Position numbers and translations under genes: made by a program
The notes under the pieces: generated by a model
What the model was told of the DNA's origin: nothing
The model's database searches: none
What the model saw: only the letters and a program-made list of their open reading frames with translations
In this document: positions 12,055-23,800 of the stretch, piece after piece
How the letters are laid out: each line of letters opens with the position of its first letter
How positions within the stretch are numbered: the first letter of the stretch is position 1
DNA from: Scheffersomyces stipitis CBS 6054
Lineage: Eukaryota > Ascomycota > Pichiomycetes > Serinales > Debaryomycetaceae
DNA: 64,000 nt
NCBI RefSeq assembly: GCF_000209165.1
Contig: NC_009043.1
Coordinates: 310,001-374,000 of the forward strand
Reading direction: 5' to 3'

Positions 12055-13364
12055 GTTGTAACAGTGTGGAAGTGGAGTCTTGCAAGCGAAAAGCGTGAAA
12101 GGTTTGTACTAGAAAATAATTTGTACTTCGAAAATGTCTGAAAAACGGGCTCGATAAAGTCTGTAAAACGAGCTTGAGTTGGATCGAAAGTGATGCAAAA
12201 GAAAGATCAGACCAACGGATGGAAGACCCGACGACTTCAAGTGTTTCACTCTGTTCCGAGGAGACGCACACGGTTCGATTGTCTCGCTTGCGTGTCGATG
12301 CTGTCTTGTTCAAACAGACTTTCTAGAGATCACGAGCTGGAGCCGACTTCGGATACGATCCAGTTCAGTATGGGCTGACAAAGCAAGATGAGATTGCGAT
12401 ATGGAGCACACACAAATCGGTGGGAATAAGGTAGCGATGTTCTGCCGCAAAAAAGCACTGCTCTTACAAATTCGTCAGCTGGGAATTCTGGTGTTTCGTC
12501 TGGAAAACGAACGTTAAAAACCATTTGTGTGTACGTAGTGAGTCAATGTATAGGAAAAGTTTTTGGGGAGGATGGTCGTGCGTGACTCAGAGATGAAAAA
12601 GATAAAAATTTTCGCGGAGCCAAGCGGGGCGGAAAGCGCCGCACCGTGTGCATGTGCAGGTAGGCTGTCGAAGAGATGAAAAATGTGCTTGGAGATGAGT
12701 TTACCAAAAACCTATAACGAATGTATATGGTTACATATGGATATCTATGGCTAGACAGATGCCATTGAGATTCATACATGTATATAGATATAAATAATCT
12801 AACGAGAATTTTTCGTGTATAAATAGTGAATCTGCAGCTTATGAATGCCTTACACAAACTGTACAGAACACAATACATACCAGCATGTAGTATTAATAAG
12901 AAATCCTAAGCGGGCATTGATCGTTTAGATAAAATCCAGGTTATATGCCTTGCCGAATTCCAAGAAGACAGTCCATGACATTTCCATGACAGTTGTAGTA
13001 CATAAACATAAATGGTACTATCTTACGAAGTCGCTTTTATAATTTTATTTCCATGGAATATACATATAATGTATAAATTACTTAAACCTAGATTAATTCA
13101 TTTTCAATGCTACAGTTAATCTGGTGACTATCCATATAATTCATATATTTATGGCACAGATTAGACCGTGGTGGTGCACCATTTAAACAGTCTGAATCGA
13201 CTATTTAATAGTAGTACTACAACACGTTCGACATATAGACAATATGTTTAAGCAGTACTAGTTCATTTGCAATACTACTTCATCGAATAGATACTATTGA
13301 ATTCTTTCGTCTTCTTCTTTCAGCACCTTGCTATGGTGACTGACTCACGTCTTCCGGATATTTC
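12055..13364. other. Upstream region of the Leu3-type gene
   Basis: 1.3 kb without a convincing gene; small frames here lack homology and overlap one another. The left half is the likely promoter and leader of the Leu3-type gene, the right half the RAD51 3' flank. No tRNA is seen. Confidence 0.6.
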
Positions 13365-14420
13365 CTACTGGTTGTCGTCATCGGTTCGAGGGTCGCCTAT
13401 ACCGTCCTCGTAGATAGCAAAGACACACTCGCTTTCAGGCAAACAAGGACTATCGTAGATCTTGCAGATTCTGGTTTCGGCTCTACCCTTTTTGAACATC
13501 AACCGGGTGGTAGAACTGTGAGCTATGATGTTACCTCCGATGGGTTTCTTAGGGTCGGGGTTATACATGGAAGCCATACCATCTACTTGAGCTACGACTT
13601 GGTTGGTGATCAATACTGCTATGCCGAATTCATCAGCCAACCGCTGCAATGTTCTCATGAACTGTGCTACATGGCCCTGTCTAGCACTCAACTCACCACG
13701 GCCCGAATAGTCGGTACGGTAGAGCGACATTATAGAGTCTACGATAAGCAATGAAAAACGGGATTCTGCCATCATCTGTGCTGCAAGCTTCAAAAGTTGC
13801 AGCTGGTGCTCGGCGTTGTAAGCTCGGGCATACGCTACGTTATCCAAACAGTCGTCAGCATTCAAGCCGTATCTCTCAGCTATGGACACCAACCGATTCG
13901 GTCTGAACGTTCCCTCAGTATCGATATACAAACATTTGCCTTCGCCGCCTCCCATATCTATGGGCAACTGACAAGTCACAGCCAACGTGTGACAAAGCTG
14001 CGACTTTCCGGTTCTGAACTCACCGAACACCTCGGTGATTGATCCAGTCTCTACACCCCCACCCAAGAGCGTGTCCAACTGTTTTGATCCAGTTGTTAAG
14101 CAAATCAATTCGGCTCTTCTGGAATGGAACTCAGAAGCAGTGGTAAATCCCATGGGCACCAATTTGGCAGCCTCGGTCGAGATCTTGTCAGCCTTAGCCT
14201 CACTGATACCCTTGACGGATATGAGAATTCTTTTGGGCGTATATGCGATGCTTTCGATGGTATGGTACCCTTCTGCCTTAAGCTTATTGATGTCTCCAGA
14301 CGTAATACCATTGCCTTCTAACTGCTCAATGAGCAAAGGTCCGCCGAGCTCCTCGTCCTCGTCTGGCTGCTGGTGCTGATTCTGACTTTCGTACGCGTGT
14401 TCCACTTCTGCCAGTGCCAT
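13365..14420 (-). CDS. RAD51: Rad51 recombinase
   Basis: The eukaryotic RecA homolog that forms the nucleoprotein filament for strand exchange in homologous recombination. The 351-residue protein has an acidic N-terminus, a helix-hairpin-helix N-terminal domain (about residues 30-88), the linker and the ATPase core. Walker A is GEFRTGKSQ (133-141) and Walker B LLIVDS with D228. Loop regions include [13 protein letters not shown] and [10 protein letters not shown], and the C-terminus has [13 protein letters not shown] and [13 protein letters not shown], all strongly conserved. It is shorter than S. cerevisiae Rad51 (400) because the N-terminal tail is short. Codon 207 is CTG at a position where human Rad51 has Thr, which fits CTG=Ser. 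An MCB and a related ACGCGA lie within 100 bases upstream. Confidence 0.97.
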   Translation of the reverse strand: MALAEVEHAYESQNQHQQPDEDEELGGPLLIEQLEGNGITSGDINKLKAEGYHTIESIAYTPKRILISVKGISEAKADKISTEAAKLVPMGFTTASEFHSRRAELICLTTGSKQLDTLLGGGVETGSITEVFGEFRTGKSQLCHTLAVTCQLPIDMGGGEGKCLYIDTEGTFRPNRLVSIAERYGLNADDCLDNVAYARAYNAEHQLQLLKLAAQMMAESRFSLLIVDSIMSLYRTDYSGRGELSARQGHVAQFMRTLQRLADEFGIAVLITNQVVAQVDGMASMYNPDPKKPIGGNIIAHSSTTRLMFKKGRAETRICKIYDSPCLPESECVFAIYEDGIGDPRTDDDNQ

Positions 14421-14478
14421 TTTTGCGGTCTACAAATGTGATGGATCACGTATAGTAGAAAGAAAATGACATAAACAG

Positions 14479-14521
14479 ACGCGAATGTTGATATTTACAT
14501 TATTTGATAAAGAAGACGCGT
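14479..14521. promoter_or_regulatory. MBF-type site pair upstream of RAD51
   Basis: ACGCGT at 14516-14521 and ACGCGA at 14479-14484, 95 and 58 bases from the RAD51 ATG. Yeast RAD51 is a G1/S gene controlled by MCB elements, so the pair is likely functional. Confidence 0.7.
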
Positions 14522-14687
14522 GTGCAGGTCCAAGAGTGAAAAATGAGAAATACTGACTAATGATCTGGAAATCTACCAGCTGGAGACCTCTGGACGACAT
14601 CGGCTAACGAGAAACGACATCTAGCCAAATGAGAACGACATGTCAAATTTGGCATGTTGGATAGCATATAGGACCGTATATGGAATG

Positions 14688-14714
14688 TGAGATCTGTGAG
14701 ATCTATGAGATCTA
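14688..14714. repeat. Three tandem copies of a 9-bp unit
   Basis: TGAGATCTG at 14688 is followed by TGAGATCTA at 14697 and 14706. Each contains an AGATCT palindrome. It lies upstream of RAD51. Confidence 0.85.
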
Positions 14715-16912
14715 CCGGAGATATTACGCACGAGATGGCATATTAAAGGTGGGACTTTAGATCTACAATAAACTCTAATGTATGTAATATAGCTACAACT
14801 CCTATCTCTCTTCTTCACAAGTAGAGACAAGAAGGATATTCGTCTCGCGGGAAATAGCCGAAGCAATTGACTATACTACCGCAACAGAAAGCCTGAACGA
14901 GCCCTATGCACAGCGAAGCCGAGGGGACTTTTGGTGCGATTACTCGACTTCGAGGCTGGGATCTTCAACTTCAAAAATTAGTTTGACGACTTCGGGATGA
15001 CGTGATCGTCTTCAAGGGCGGATCAGTTTGCAACTGTCGCTCTATTTTTCCAAGACTAAATTTGCAATATAGTTGAATGAACAAGCTTGGATGACTTTCC
15101 TGGCCAGTAATGCTTCTCTGCTTTACATACCAACATACCAACAAGCTGAACATACCTTAAGGATTATTTCTTCCTTGAGGAGGTTCAGTTTGCAACCGTG
15201 TCATTCTTATTTTGTATGAGAGGAGGACGAATAATATAGTACAATTAATAATATAGTATAATTTTTATTATCGGATGACCGAATGTGCACGACTCGACGA
15301 CTTCCATTCACTCTGGAAATTCAATTTACTAAGCTGCTGAAAACACGAAACCTACGGAATATATATTCTTTGCTGGAAACAGTAGTGGTACTCCGGCTTT
15401 CGTTGGACCCTGTTTCCATTTCTGATAAAATAGCCACATAAGGTGGAGAGATGCATGTGCATATTGTAGCGCCATCTTGCTGGAATTAGGAGGAGGTTTG
15501 GCACATTGTGGGGTTGCCAACAGCTGCTGGCGACATCTGGTGATGTTGACGGATTAACTACCATTTCGGTGGACATCCCCAAGATCGAAGACAACTTGAC
15601 CGAAACCATATCTTCGGATAATGTTTAGACTAAATAATTAAAGTTAATTAGCAGCAGCACAAATACGAGATCGAAAGGAATATTCTGATTCAGTAAAATA
15701 TTTTTGTGGATTTACGAATGCATTCTTCAAAGTGTGGAGACTGCAAGATGCTAGGGGTGAGCGCAGAGAAGGGATGAGACTCTGCTCATCCGATAAAGCT
15801 AACAAAGGACGGGAATTAGGGGGCTATCTTTCACATTCCCAGAGAAGCTCCCCTCACTGTCAATGCTGTCACCAGTTGAAGCACCTTGCATTGGGGTGCG
15901 TGACATGCTAACAAAGAAGAAGGCAGATTGCGATTGTTAGTTGGCCAAATAAGGCAAATGTCGTGATTCTTTCCACATGGGCGACAACAATAGATAAGCC
16001 AATCTTGAAATCTCAAACGGGAGTCTCCTATCGGGGATCTGTTTGGCTAGCGGCTGGTTTCCATGCAACGAAGTGAGCCAGTCGCGAAATCTTGAAAACT
16101 GTGCAGCACGTTTCGACGAGATAGATTTGGATTTGTGGAGCTCCGGAAATGTGCAAGATCAGATGTGCGATGCGAAATGCTCAAAGAGTAGGATGTCATC
16201 TTTTGGAAAGTCGACATAGCGACCAAGATTCGCTGCTGATCCTGACATCCTCTCTATCGGATTGTTTCCCATCAGGACAATTGCTCCAGACGACCAACAG
16301 GGAGATTTGAGAGTGAGACAATCGAAGGGATCAAAAAGAATGGCTGCAACACGCGCAGGGGGATGCAGACAGACACCAATGTGCAACAGAGAGAAAATAA
16401 TGGCATCGCAACAGACAAAAGCTGGCTGCACAGCTGCATGGTCGAACAAACTGCTGGGACCGAAGAACAGACAAAAAAAGTGGCATGGAGATAGACAATG
16501 GTAGCAGAGTATACATCAGCGTAGACCAACATATGATCGAGATGACAGAAGCTGTAGCAGATGCTCGGGGCCAGCCACCAGATGGATACCCTGAAACTGA
16601 AGCCTCTTGTTACATGACTCTATTGGCGTTGCCCGATTTGTCTGCCCAAACAGGAAATACCCCGTTCTAAAGAAGTGTTCGGTTGCACAGACAATCATGC
16701 AGCACGTTCCCAAAACGGCAGGGTCGTCAACAGACACTTTGGCATGTCGTGGCTGCGGCGAAAACATAAACACCAGATGTGAAATTGTTCCGTTTGGGAA
16801 AATATTTGTGGTCTACATACAGGCCACAGCCTGGCAGTAATAAACAACCAACCAGTTTCAGAAAACAATCTCTGGCCATACCTGGTAAGCTTTGGTCAGG
16901 GTATTGTTTGTA

Positions 16913-16920
16913 TATATAAA
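16913..16920 (+). promoter_or_regulatory. TATA box candidate for KIN4
   Basis: TATATAAA in a TTTGTATATATAAAAC context, about 540 bases before the KIN4 ATG. The downstream sequence loses G and becomes C/A/T-rich, as in transcribed yeast leaders, implying a 5' UTR of roughly 400-500 nt. Confidence 0.5.
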
Positions 16921-17455
16921 ACAGAAGCTTTTTTCTGGCGGGGCAGAAACAGCTGCGAGAATCCTGACTACTTTTGTTTGCTCTGTGTCTTTCTTTCCGT
17001 CACTGCTATACATAACCGTGACTGAAGTCTGTCGTCAAGGTTTTGTCAGAAAAGTCTTTGAAAGTTTTGAAAGAAGTCTTTTGACTAGAATTAAACAGTG
17101 ATACATTTCGCACCACGGTATCATCATCAACACTCCACAAGAACCGCAGGCAACATAAGCTGAACCACAAACGAGTTGAAACATCCTTAATCATCGTTAA
17201 TACCTCTACAGTCATATCGTCGTCTGATACATTAACGTTTTCATCTTTTTATTTGATACTCGTCAAAGAAACTTTTTGTTAGATTCTTCATTCCATTACT
17301 ATTCATCAAAGATTAATAACTTCATTCAATATCTCAGACGTCTACACCTTCTAGTAACATCAGAATCTTCATATCATACACTATCTAAATTATCTATTCT
17401 AGAAGATACAATTCATTTCTATCATTCCTAATCCTCCATTCATATCACATACATA

Positions 17456-20296
17456 ATGACAGCATTCGTAGCATCTACTGCCGGGCCAATCCCGCCTGTT
17501 AGTCACACTGCTGTTGGCTCAGAAATGTCCACCACAGTTGCTTCTACTCCTCGTAGTGCTTCCAATATCAATCCCAACGTCGTTAAACGTGTTCACAGAG
17601 AAGTCAGATTCGGCAATTACATCCTCGGCTCGACACTCGGAGAAGGAGAGTTCGGAAAAGTCAAGCTTGGCTGGAGAAAAGACGGAAAACATCCCAGTCA
17701 AGTGGCTATAAAACTCATCAAGAGGGCTTCAATTCAGAAGGATTCCGATTCAGAAGTGAAAATCCATCGCGAAATCAACTCCCTCAAGCTACTCAACCAT
17801 CCTAACATCGTCAACTTAGTAGAAGTGATGAAAAGTGGTAAATACATCGGAATCGTCTTGGAATACGCCTCCGGAGGAGAGCTCTTTGACTACATTTTGC
17901 ATCACAAGTATCTCAAAGAAAACGTAGCCAAAAAGCTTTTTGCCCAGCTCGTAAGCGGTGTAGACTACATGCATTCAAAAGGTCTTATCCATCGTGACTT
18001 AAAGTTGGAAAACTTGCTTTTGGACAAGCACAAGAACGTCATAATTACCGACTTTGGTTTCGTCAATTCCTACAATAAGGATAAGAACGACCTCATGAAA
18101 ACAAGCTGTGGCTCTCCTTGTTATGCCGCTCCAGAATTGGTGTTGACACAATCACCTTACGAAGGCAGGAAAGTCGACATTTGGTCTTTAGGTGTAATTC
18201 TCTATGCCATGTTATCTGGCTACTTGCCGTTTGATGATGATCCAGAAAATGAAGATGGTTCAGACATCGTCAGATTGTACCGTTACATCTGTAAAACACC
18301 TTTGACTTTCCCCGAATACGTATCTCCATTGGCCAGAGATTTGTTGCGGAAAATTATTGTGCCAGACCCCAAGAAGAGAATCAACATCAACGATATCAGA
18401 AACCACACCTGGTTGAGTCCATATGCTAACTTGTTGTCCATCAGACAGCCGGAATGGGACAGGATCCACAAGGAAAAGGATATGTCTGCTGCTGTGACTG
18501 CTGCTACTGCTTCTGCTTCATCTTCAAATTCTCAAAAGAGATTCTCGATGATAAACGAAAGAACAAACAGCTCAGCTCTCATGATTGCTTCTTCGAGTTC
18601 AGGCTCTTCGCATGGAAGATCGTACTCATCAACTAGCATCAGTCAGTTGTACTCTTCTCCATCAATTTCGTCCTCGTTGGCTAATGCTGTAGCTTTACCT
18701 AAGCTCAACACCAACATGACCGCTATGAACACCGCGGAGTTGTCAACCTCAACAAGGTCAAGTCCTTCTCCTACAAAGTCGTCTCGTGGCCACACAAAGT
18801 CTGCATCTATCTCCAACACGTACCCAACAGCCAGTAATGCTCTCAAGGCTGTCGTAAACGATAACAACTCTAGAACTTCTGTTTCTTCTGTAGACTCACT
18901 TATCCAGCCAATCTTCAATCCAAACCCCCCACCAACGACTTCTAAGGGCAACTACCATATTTTCCCCAACCCCGCTGTTTCCAGATCTACGACTTACACC
19001 GGTACGGCAATCTCTACGATCATCGAAAGTCCCACCAAAACAGCCCAAGAAGGCGAACATACTATTGGATTATTACCCACAACTCCAGTTGCACCTTTGT
19101 CAGCTTCTACAGCATCTTCTAGAGACTCTAACAGATTGCCTCATACCCACAAGAAGCCAAGACCTACCTCTTATCACCCATCTTCTATGACATCCACTTT
19201 GATTTCAGGCAACAACTCGGGCTCTTCTGTGCTTTTTGATTACATGAAGATGCCTTCACCTATCAATGTCCCAATGCCCCAATTCTTATCCACCTCCCCA
19301 ACCAAGTCTTCTCCCATCTCTGTGACATCTAGTGAAGTAGCGAGCTCTTGTAGTAGCCCTGTTGGCAGGTCTCCCAGAACTGGAAGTAACTCCAGAAGAA
19401 ACTCCGTTGTCACTCATGTACACGTTAATGGCGTGTTGAGCAACGAGAACACATCTAATGTTAACAACGGTTCACCAGATGCAGCCAACAAGAGAAACTC
19501 TGTATTGAGCTACTTGGAAGATAAGATTGATACATTGGAGTTGAAGGAACTGTTCAATACTAGCCAGTTGGAGAAACAGAAAGAATCTCACGAAACTACA
19601 ATAACTCCACAAATAAATCAACTGCCAACATTTGATACCCAGCTCTCACCTTCCGTGAATGACGTACCTGTTTCACAAGAGGCTGTCCAAGAAGTTGCAC
19701 CAGCTTCAAAATCGAAAGAATCACTTCCTGAAAATGCATCTGATGTCGAGATGATCCTGGAAAAGATGAAGAAATCTGAAGGAACTGTGCAAATGGTCCA
19801 AGAGAAGTCGCAAGAAACTGTAGACTCGATTATTTCACCTGCTGCGATTGCAAGACGAGAATCAGCAAGAGAAACTTCCAGACACGAACACAGAAATAGT
19901 TCCGAAGTTAGACTGAACAAGAGAGATTCTATTTCCAGGGATCACCGTGAAGCTAACAAGGAGAATAAAGAACAAAAGAAACGTAACAGATTCAGCATTC
20001 TTTCTTTCTACAGTACCTATAACTCTTCATCTTCCAACTTGTCTTCAATGCATTCTAATACCAATAACAATCTGAAGACAGGTCACAAGAAGGTATTGGA
20101 GCCATCGACAGAAGCAAACATTTCCAGTCAGAATCATTCGAAGGATCAAAAAAGAATCAACTCCAGCTCTTCTTCTCAATCCAAGAGATCTTCCATTTCC
20201 ACGTCTACAGCTACTTCTTCCGCCAATGCCAAAGAAGCTAGTGCTGCAAGAAAGGTCATGGATTTCTTCAAAAGAAGAAGTGTGAGAATTGGTTAA
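17456..20296 (+). CDS. KIN4: Kin4/Frk1-family serine/threonine kinase
   Basis: In S. cerevisiae Kin4 is the spindle position checkpoint kinase that keeps Bfa1-Bub2 active at the mother spindle pole. This 946-residue protein has a kinase domain at about residues 53-325: glycine loop LGEGEFGKV, catalytic K86 in VAIK, HRD at 179-181, DFG starting at D199, and a T-loop with a CGSPCYAAPE segment that is the target of an upstream kinase. The first part, NYILGSTLGEGEFGKVKLGW, is characteristic of Kin4/Frk1. A long Ser/Thr-rich unstructured region follows, with several RRNS/KRNS-like phosphosites. The C-terminus ends with a basic VMDFFKRRSVRIG motif, which may bind membrane or spindle poles. The ATG at 17456 is the first in frame after a long leader. 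Confidence 0.85.
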   Translation: MTAFVASTAGPIPPVSHTAVGSEMSTTVASTPRSASNINPNVVKRVHREVRFGNYILGSTLGEGEFGKVKLGWRKDGKHPSQVAIKLIKRASIQKDSDSEVKIHREINSLKLLNHPNIVNLVEVMKSGKYIGIVLEYASGGELFDYILHHKYLKENVAKKLFAQLVSGVDYMHSKGLIHRDLKLENLLLDKHKNVIITDFGFVNSYNKDKNDLMKTSCGSPCYAAPELVLTQSPYEGRKVDIWSLGVILYAMLSGYLPFDDDPENEDGSDIVRLYRYICKTPLTFPEYVSPLARDLLRKIIVPDPKKRININDIRNHTWLSPYANLLSIRQPEWDRIHKEKDMSAAVTAATASASSSNSQKRFSMINERTNSSALMIASSSSGSSHGRSYSSTSISQLYSSPSISSSLANAVALPKLNTNMTAMNTAELSTSTRSSPSPTKSSRGHTKSASISNTYPTASNALKAVVNDNNSRTSVSSVDSLIQPIFNPNPPPTTSKGNYHIFPNPAVSRSTTYTGTAISTIIESPTKTAQEGEHTIGLLPTTPVAPLSASTASSRDSNRLPHTHKKPRPTSYHPSSMTSTLISGNNSGSSVLFDYMKMPSPINVPMPQFLSTSPTKSSPISVTSSEVASSCSSPVGRSPRTGSNSRRNSVVTHVHVNGVLSNENTSNVNNGSPDAANKRNSVLSYLEDKIDTLELKELFNTSQLEKQKESHETTITPQINQLPTFDTQLSPSVNDVPVSQEAVQEVAPASKSKESLPENASDVEMILEKMKKSEGTVQMVQEKSQETVDSIISPAAIARRESARETSRHEHRNSSEVRLNKRDSISRDHREANKENKEQKKRNRFSILSFYSTYNSSSSNLSSMHSNTNNNLKTGHKKVLEPSTEANISSQNHSKDQKRINSSSSSQSKRSSISTSTATSSANAKEASAARKVMDFFKRRSVRIG

Positions 20297-20828
20297 GTAG
20301 AGAGGAAACAGAAGAGAGTGAGTATTGGTTAGACTTATAGTGTGTGAGGATAAAGAAAAGTAATGATTTTGTTTATAAGAGATGGGGCTTCCTTATGATT
20401 CTTTATTACGTTGGATTTGCTTGTTTTTTGACTTCGATTGTGCGATTTGCTTCAACGATCTTTCAAAATGGTGTATGGCAAATCGAATCATGTTCCGCGA
20501 TTTGTTTTATCTATGTTAATATTAATTTTGCAACTTCTTTTTTATTGTTGTTTGGCTCTTACGGTATTGGCGGTTTTTCAGTGCAATTGCTACTTAATAT
20601 GTTACTTCCATGTCATCTAAAACTTGTTTATTATAGCTAATATTACTATTCATATAGAATGTGATGAACTTTTTAATGCCTTTAGAACCTTCTATGTATC
20701 TCAAATTGAAGATAAACTGGGGAAGCGATGGCCTGCATACGACCACCCAGCTTTTTGGCTGAAAAATCTGATATCATTATGACTAATTTCTTGTTCAAAT
20801 CTACAAATTCTAGCATTATACTTGAGCA
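20297..20828. other. KIN4-FAP1 intergenic region
   Basis: T-rich sequence with the KIN4 3' end and the FAP1 promoter. A hydrophobic 98-codon frame at 20344-20640 is a composition artefact of the T-richness. No gene is called. Confidence 0.6.
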
Positions 20829-23800
20829 ATGAATGAGTCGCCAGATCCAGGCGATCCTGGGCCACCGCTAGTGAGTGAGATACTGAATTCAGAAGAAGAA
20901 GTTTGTGTAGACCCTCTGGTTGATGTTCTAGAACTGGCTTCAGATGGCTCCGATGAGAGAGCTCGTCCTCAAGAAGACCAGAAAGAGATTGACAGAGAAA
21001 ACAACGAAAGATTGAAAGAAGAAGTACTGAATGAAGTGAGCCAAAGCGATACCGAAGATATTGATGAATACGAACAAACCAAAGAAGAAGAATTTCAAGA
21101 TGAAGAACTTGATGAAGAACTTGAAGAATATGAAGAACTTTCTGAAGATGAAGAGTACAATGATGAAACACTTGCTTCCACTATTATCCGAGAAATCCAA
21201 GATGGTACTTATATCTGTTTGGTTTGTACTGGGGAGATCGATCAGCACTCTCAAGTATGGTCTTGTGACGAATGCTACAGAGTGTATGACCTTGATTGTA
21301 TCAAGGACTGGGCACTTCGTGGTTCGTCAACTGACAAGACTAGTAAGCAATGGAGATGTCCAGCTTGTAATGTTGCTATTAAGAATATCCCCTCTCGCTT
21401 TACCTGTTGGTGTGGAAGGGTTGTGAATCCACATGCTAACCCTTTGTCTCCGTTCAGCTGTGGCAACTCCTGTAACAGTCAATATGAAAATTGTGTCCAT
21501 TCTTGTAGTTCCATTTGTCATCCTGGTGCCCATCCGATTTGTGGTGCAATGGGACCCTTAATGAAATGTCAATGTGGGAAAGAAGCCAAACAAGTGCCTT
21601 GCTTAATCACTCCATACGAAACTGGCTGGAACTGCAGTAATCCCTGTGAAATTGTAATTTGCGATTTGAAGCACAAATGTAAACGTGGATGCCATTCTGG
21701 TTTCTGTGGAGTTTGTGAAGAGAGCGTATCTCTCAAATGTTACTGTGGAAAGGAAGACTTGCAATTGAGCTGCCACGAAAAACAACTTGAAGAATGCCAC
21801 GACTCGGAAGGTAATTCATGGATTGGTGGAGGACGTTGCACCAAGAAGACGCGGGTGTACTACAACTGTAACAACCATTATCGGGACTTAGAGTGTCAGC
21901 CTCTTCCACAGCAAGTCGAGATCTGCAGACTTGATCCCTCGCAAGTCGATACCTGCTACTGTGGAAAGACGCATGTAGAGGCAAAAGGTAGAACGAACTG
22001 TACTGATCCAATTCCGCAATGTGATTCACGCTGTGATAAGGTGTTACCTTGCGGCTGTCATTGTCTAATGAAATGCCATCCTGGTCCATGCGAATGCTTT
22101 TCTAAGAAGGACATCAAGTGTGCCTGTGGCCATGAGACGTTTTCTGTAATGTGTAGATTCATTCAGGAGGGTTACCAACCCAAGTGTAAACATAAGTGCT
22201 CTGTTCTTTTGAATTGCAGAAAGCATTATCACCGTGAGCAGTGTTGTCAGTATGAACAGGTAGCTCTTAAACGAGAACGAGACAAGAAGAAGGCAATCAG
22301 AAATAATACCAGATCGAATTTTAACGACGAGATAATGACGATGGAAGCTATACATATATGTATGAAGACATGTAATAGATTGAAATCTTGCGGCCAACAT
22401 TACTGTGAAGCATTGTGCCATCCTGGGCCATGTGGAGTTTGCTACGAATCCACCAACGAAGACTTGGTGTGCAATTGTGGAAAAACTGTTCTTCCAGCAC
22501 CAGTTCGTTGTGGAAGCAAACTTGTTTGCCATGAGCAGTGTGTTAGGCCCAAAGCTTGTGGTCATCGTCCAGAACCTCATGAGTGTCATGAGGATGCTGT
22601 AGCCTGTCCTAAGTGTACTGCTTTAGTTGCTAAAGAATGTAATTGTGGATTGAAGGCAGATATTCCTGGTATTCTCTGCTCGCAAGAAAATGTATCTTGT
22701 GGCTCCATTTGCACTGTTGCTATGCTGTGTGGACATCCTTGTCTCAGATCCTGTTCTTCTCGTTGTACCAAAGATAACATTCATAACAGTTCATCCCTCT
22801 GCATGGCTCTCTGCAAGAAGGTCAGAAAGAATTGTCCGCACTTGTGTAAAATGAAATGCCATGCCAATAAAGTCGGCAAAAGCGCTAATTGTGATATTAC
22901 CAGATGCACAGAGTTGGTCCAAGTGACATGTGAATGCGGTCGTGTCAAGAAGAAAGTGCCTTGTGGAAGTACTGTAGAAAATTCTTCTCTCATTGGAAGT
23001 ACTCTTGAATGCGACGAAGAATGTATCAAATCTAAGAGAGACACCGAGTTGCGTTCTGCATTCATGGTAGGTGATGCCAATGATACCTTGAAAGATGAGA
23101 TTCCTTATTCAGAGCTGGTAATGTCTACCTTCCAGGCTCAAACTACTTGGTGTTCACGTATTGAGAATGTCATGAGAACCTTTGTTGAAGATTACTATGT
23201 CCAACTCGATCAAGAGGTCAAGTCACCCAAGAGAACTTTCCATTTCCCACCCATGACTTCCCCTCAACGTACGTTTGTACACGAGTTGGCTGAAGCGTAC
23301 AAACTCTATAGTGAATCGCAAGACAAGGACCCCAAACGGTCCGTGTTCATTGTCATTACTCGGATGTCGAAATTGCCAGAAATGACAGTAGCCAAAGCTA
23401 TAGCTCATAAAGATAGTTTAATTCAAGAGGCTAACAAGGTGAATGAATTGAAACAACAGGATATCGAAAAGGCAGCGTTCAACGCCTTGATCATCCAAGA
23501 CGTCTTTTTCGGCATAGTGAAGGACGACTTGGAGAACGAGTTGAACAAGTATCTCGAAAAGTTTTCCAATAAGGAACCGAAATTTCAGTGGCTCAAGGAG
23601 TCTACTTTCATCTTTTACTTTAATACAACCTTCGAGAAAGTGACGCCAGAAGACGAAAACGAGTTGTATTTGTTGCTGAAGACGTTGCGGAAGGTGCTTC
23701 GTGAGAAGTCATTGGCCTTTGACTGTAAGTTGTGCTCTATAGACGAAAGTGCTACCTACGTTCTCAAGATTGATAACGTCGCCAGTACCCCAACGAGAGA

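Larger units (their letters stand above)
14421..17455. other. 3-kb gene-free region between RAD51 and KIN4
   Basis: Only short overlapping frames without recognisable similarity are present on both strands. The left end is the RAD51 promoter. A 9-bp triplicate repeat lies at 14688-14714. The right end has a TATA element at 16913 and a C/A/T-rich leader typical of yeast 5' UTRs. The rest looks like an extended KIN4 upstream region; non-coding RNA genes cannot be excluded. Confidence 0.6.

Noticed and set aside
12268..12290. GGTTCGATT, a tRNA B-box-like string
   Set aside because: The flanking five-base arms do not pair, and no A box or acceptor stem is found.
12543..12878. 111-codon minus-strand frame upstream of the Leu3-type gene
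   Set aside because: No similarity, low-quality composition, overlaps likely promoter DNA.
14393..14398. ACGCGT inside the RAD51 coding start
   Set aside because: It is in the coding sequence for the N-terminal tail; the promoter sites upstream are more likely the functional ones.
16159..16840. Overlapping frames on both strands upstream of KIN4
   Set aside because: They overlap one another in several frames and show no recognisable motif.
20344..20640. 98-codon hydrophobic frame between KIN4 and FAP1
   Set aside because: The region is T-rich, which produces Phe/Leu/Ile codons by composition; no family similarity, and it lies between a gene end and the next promoter.
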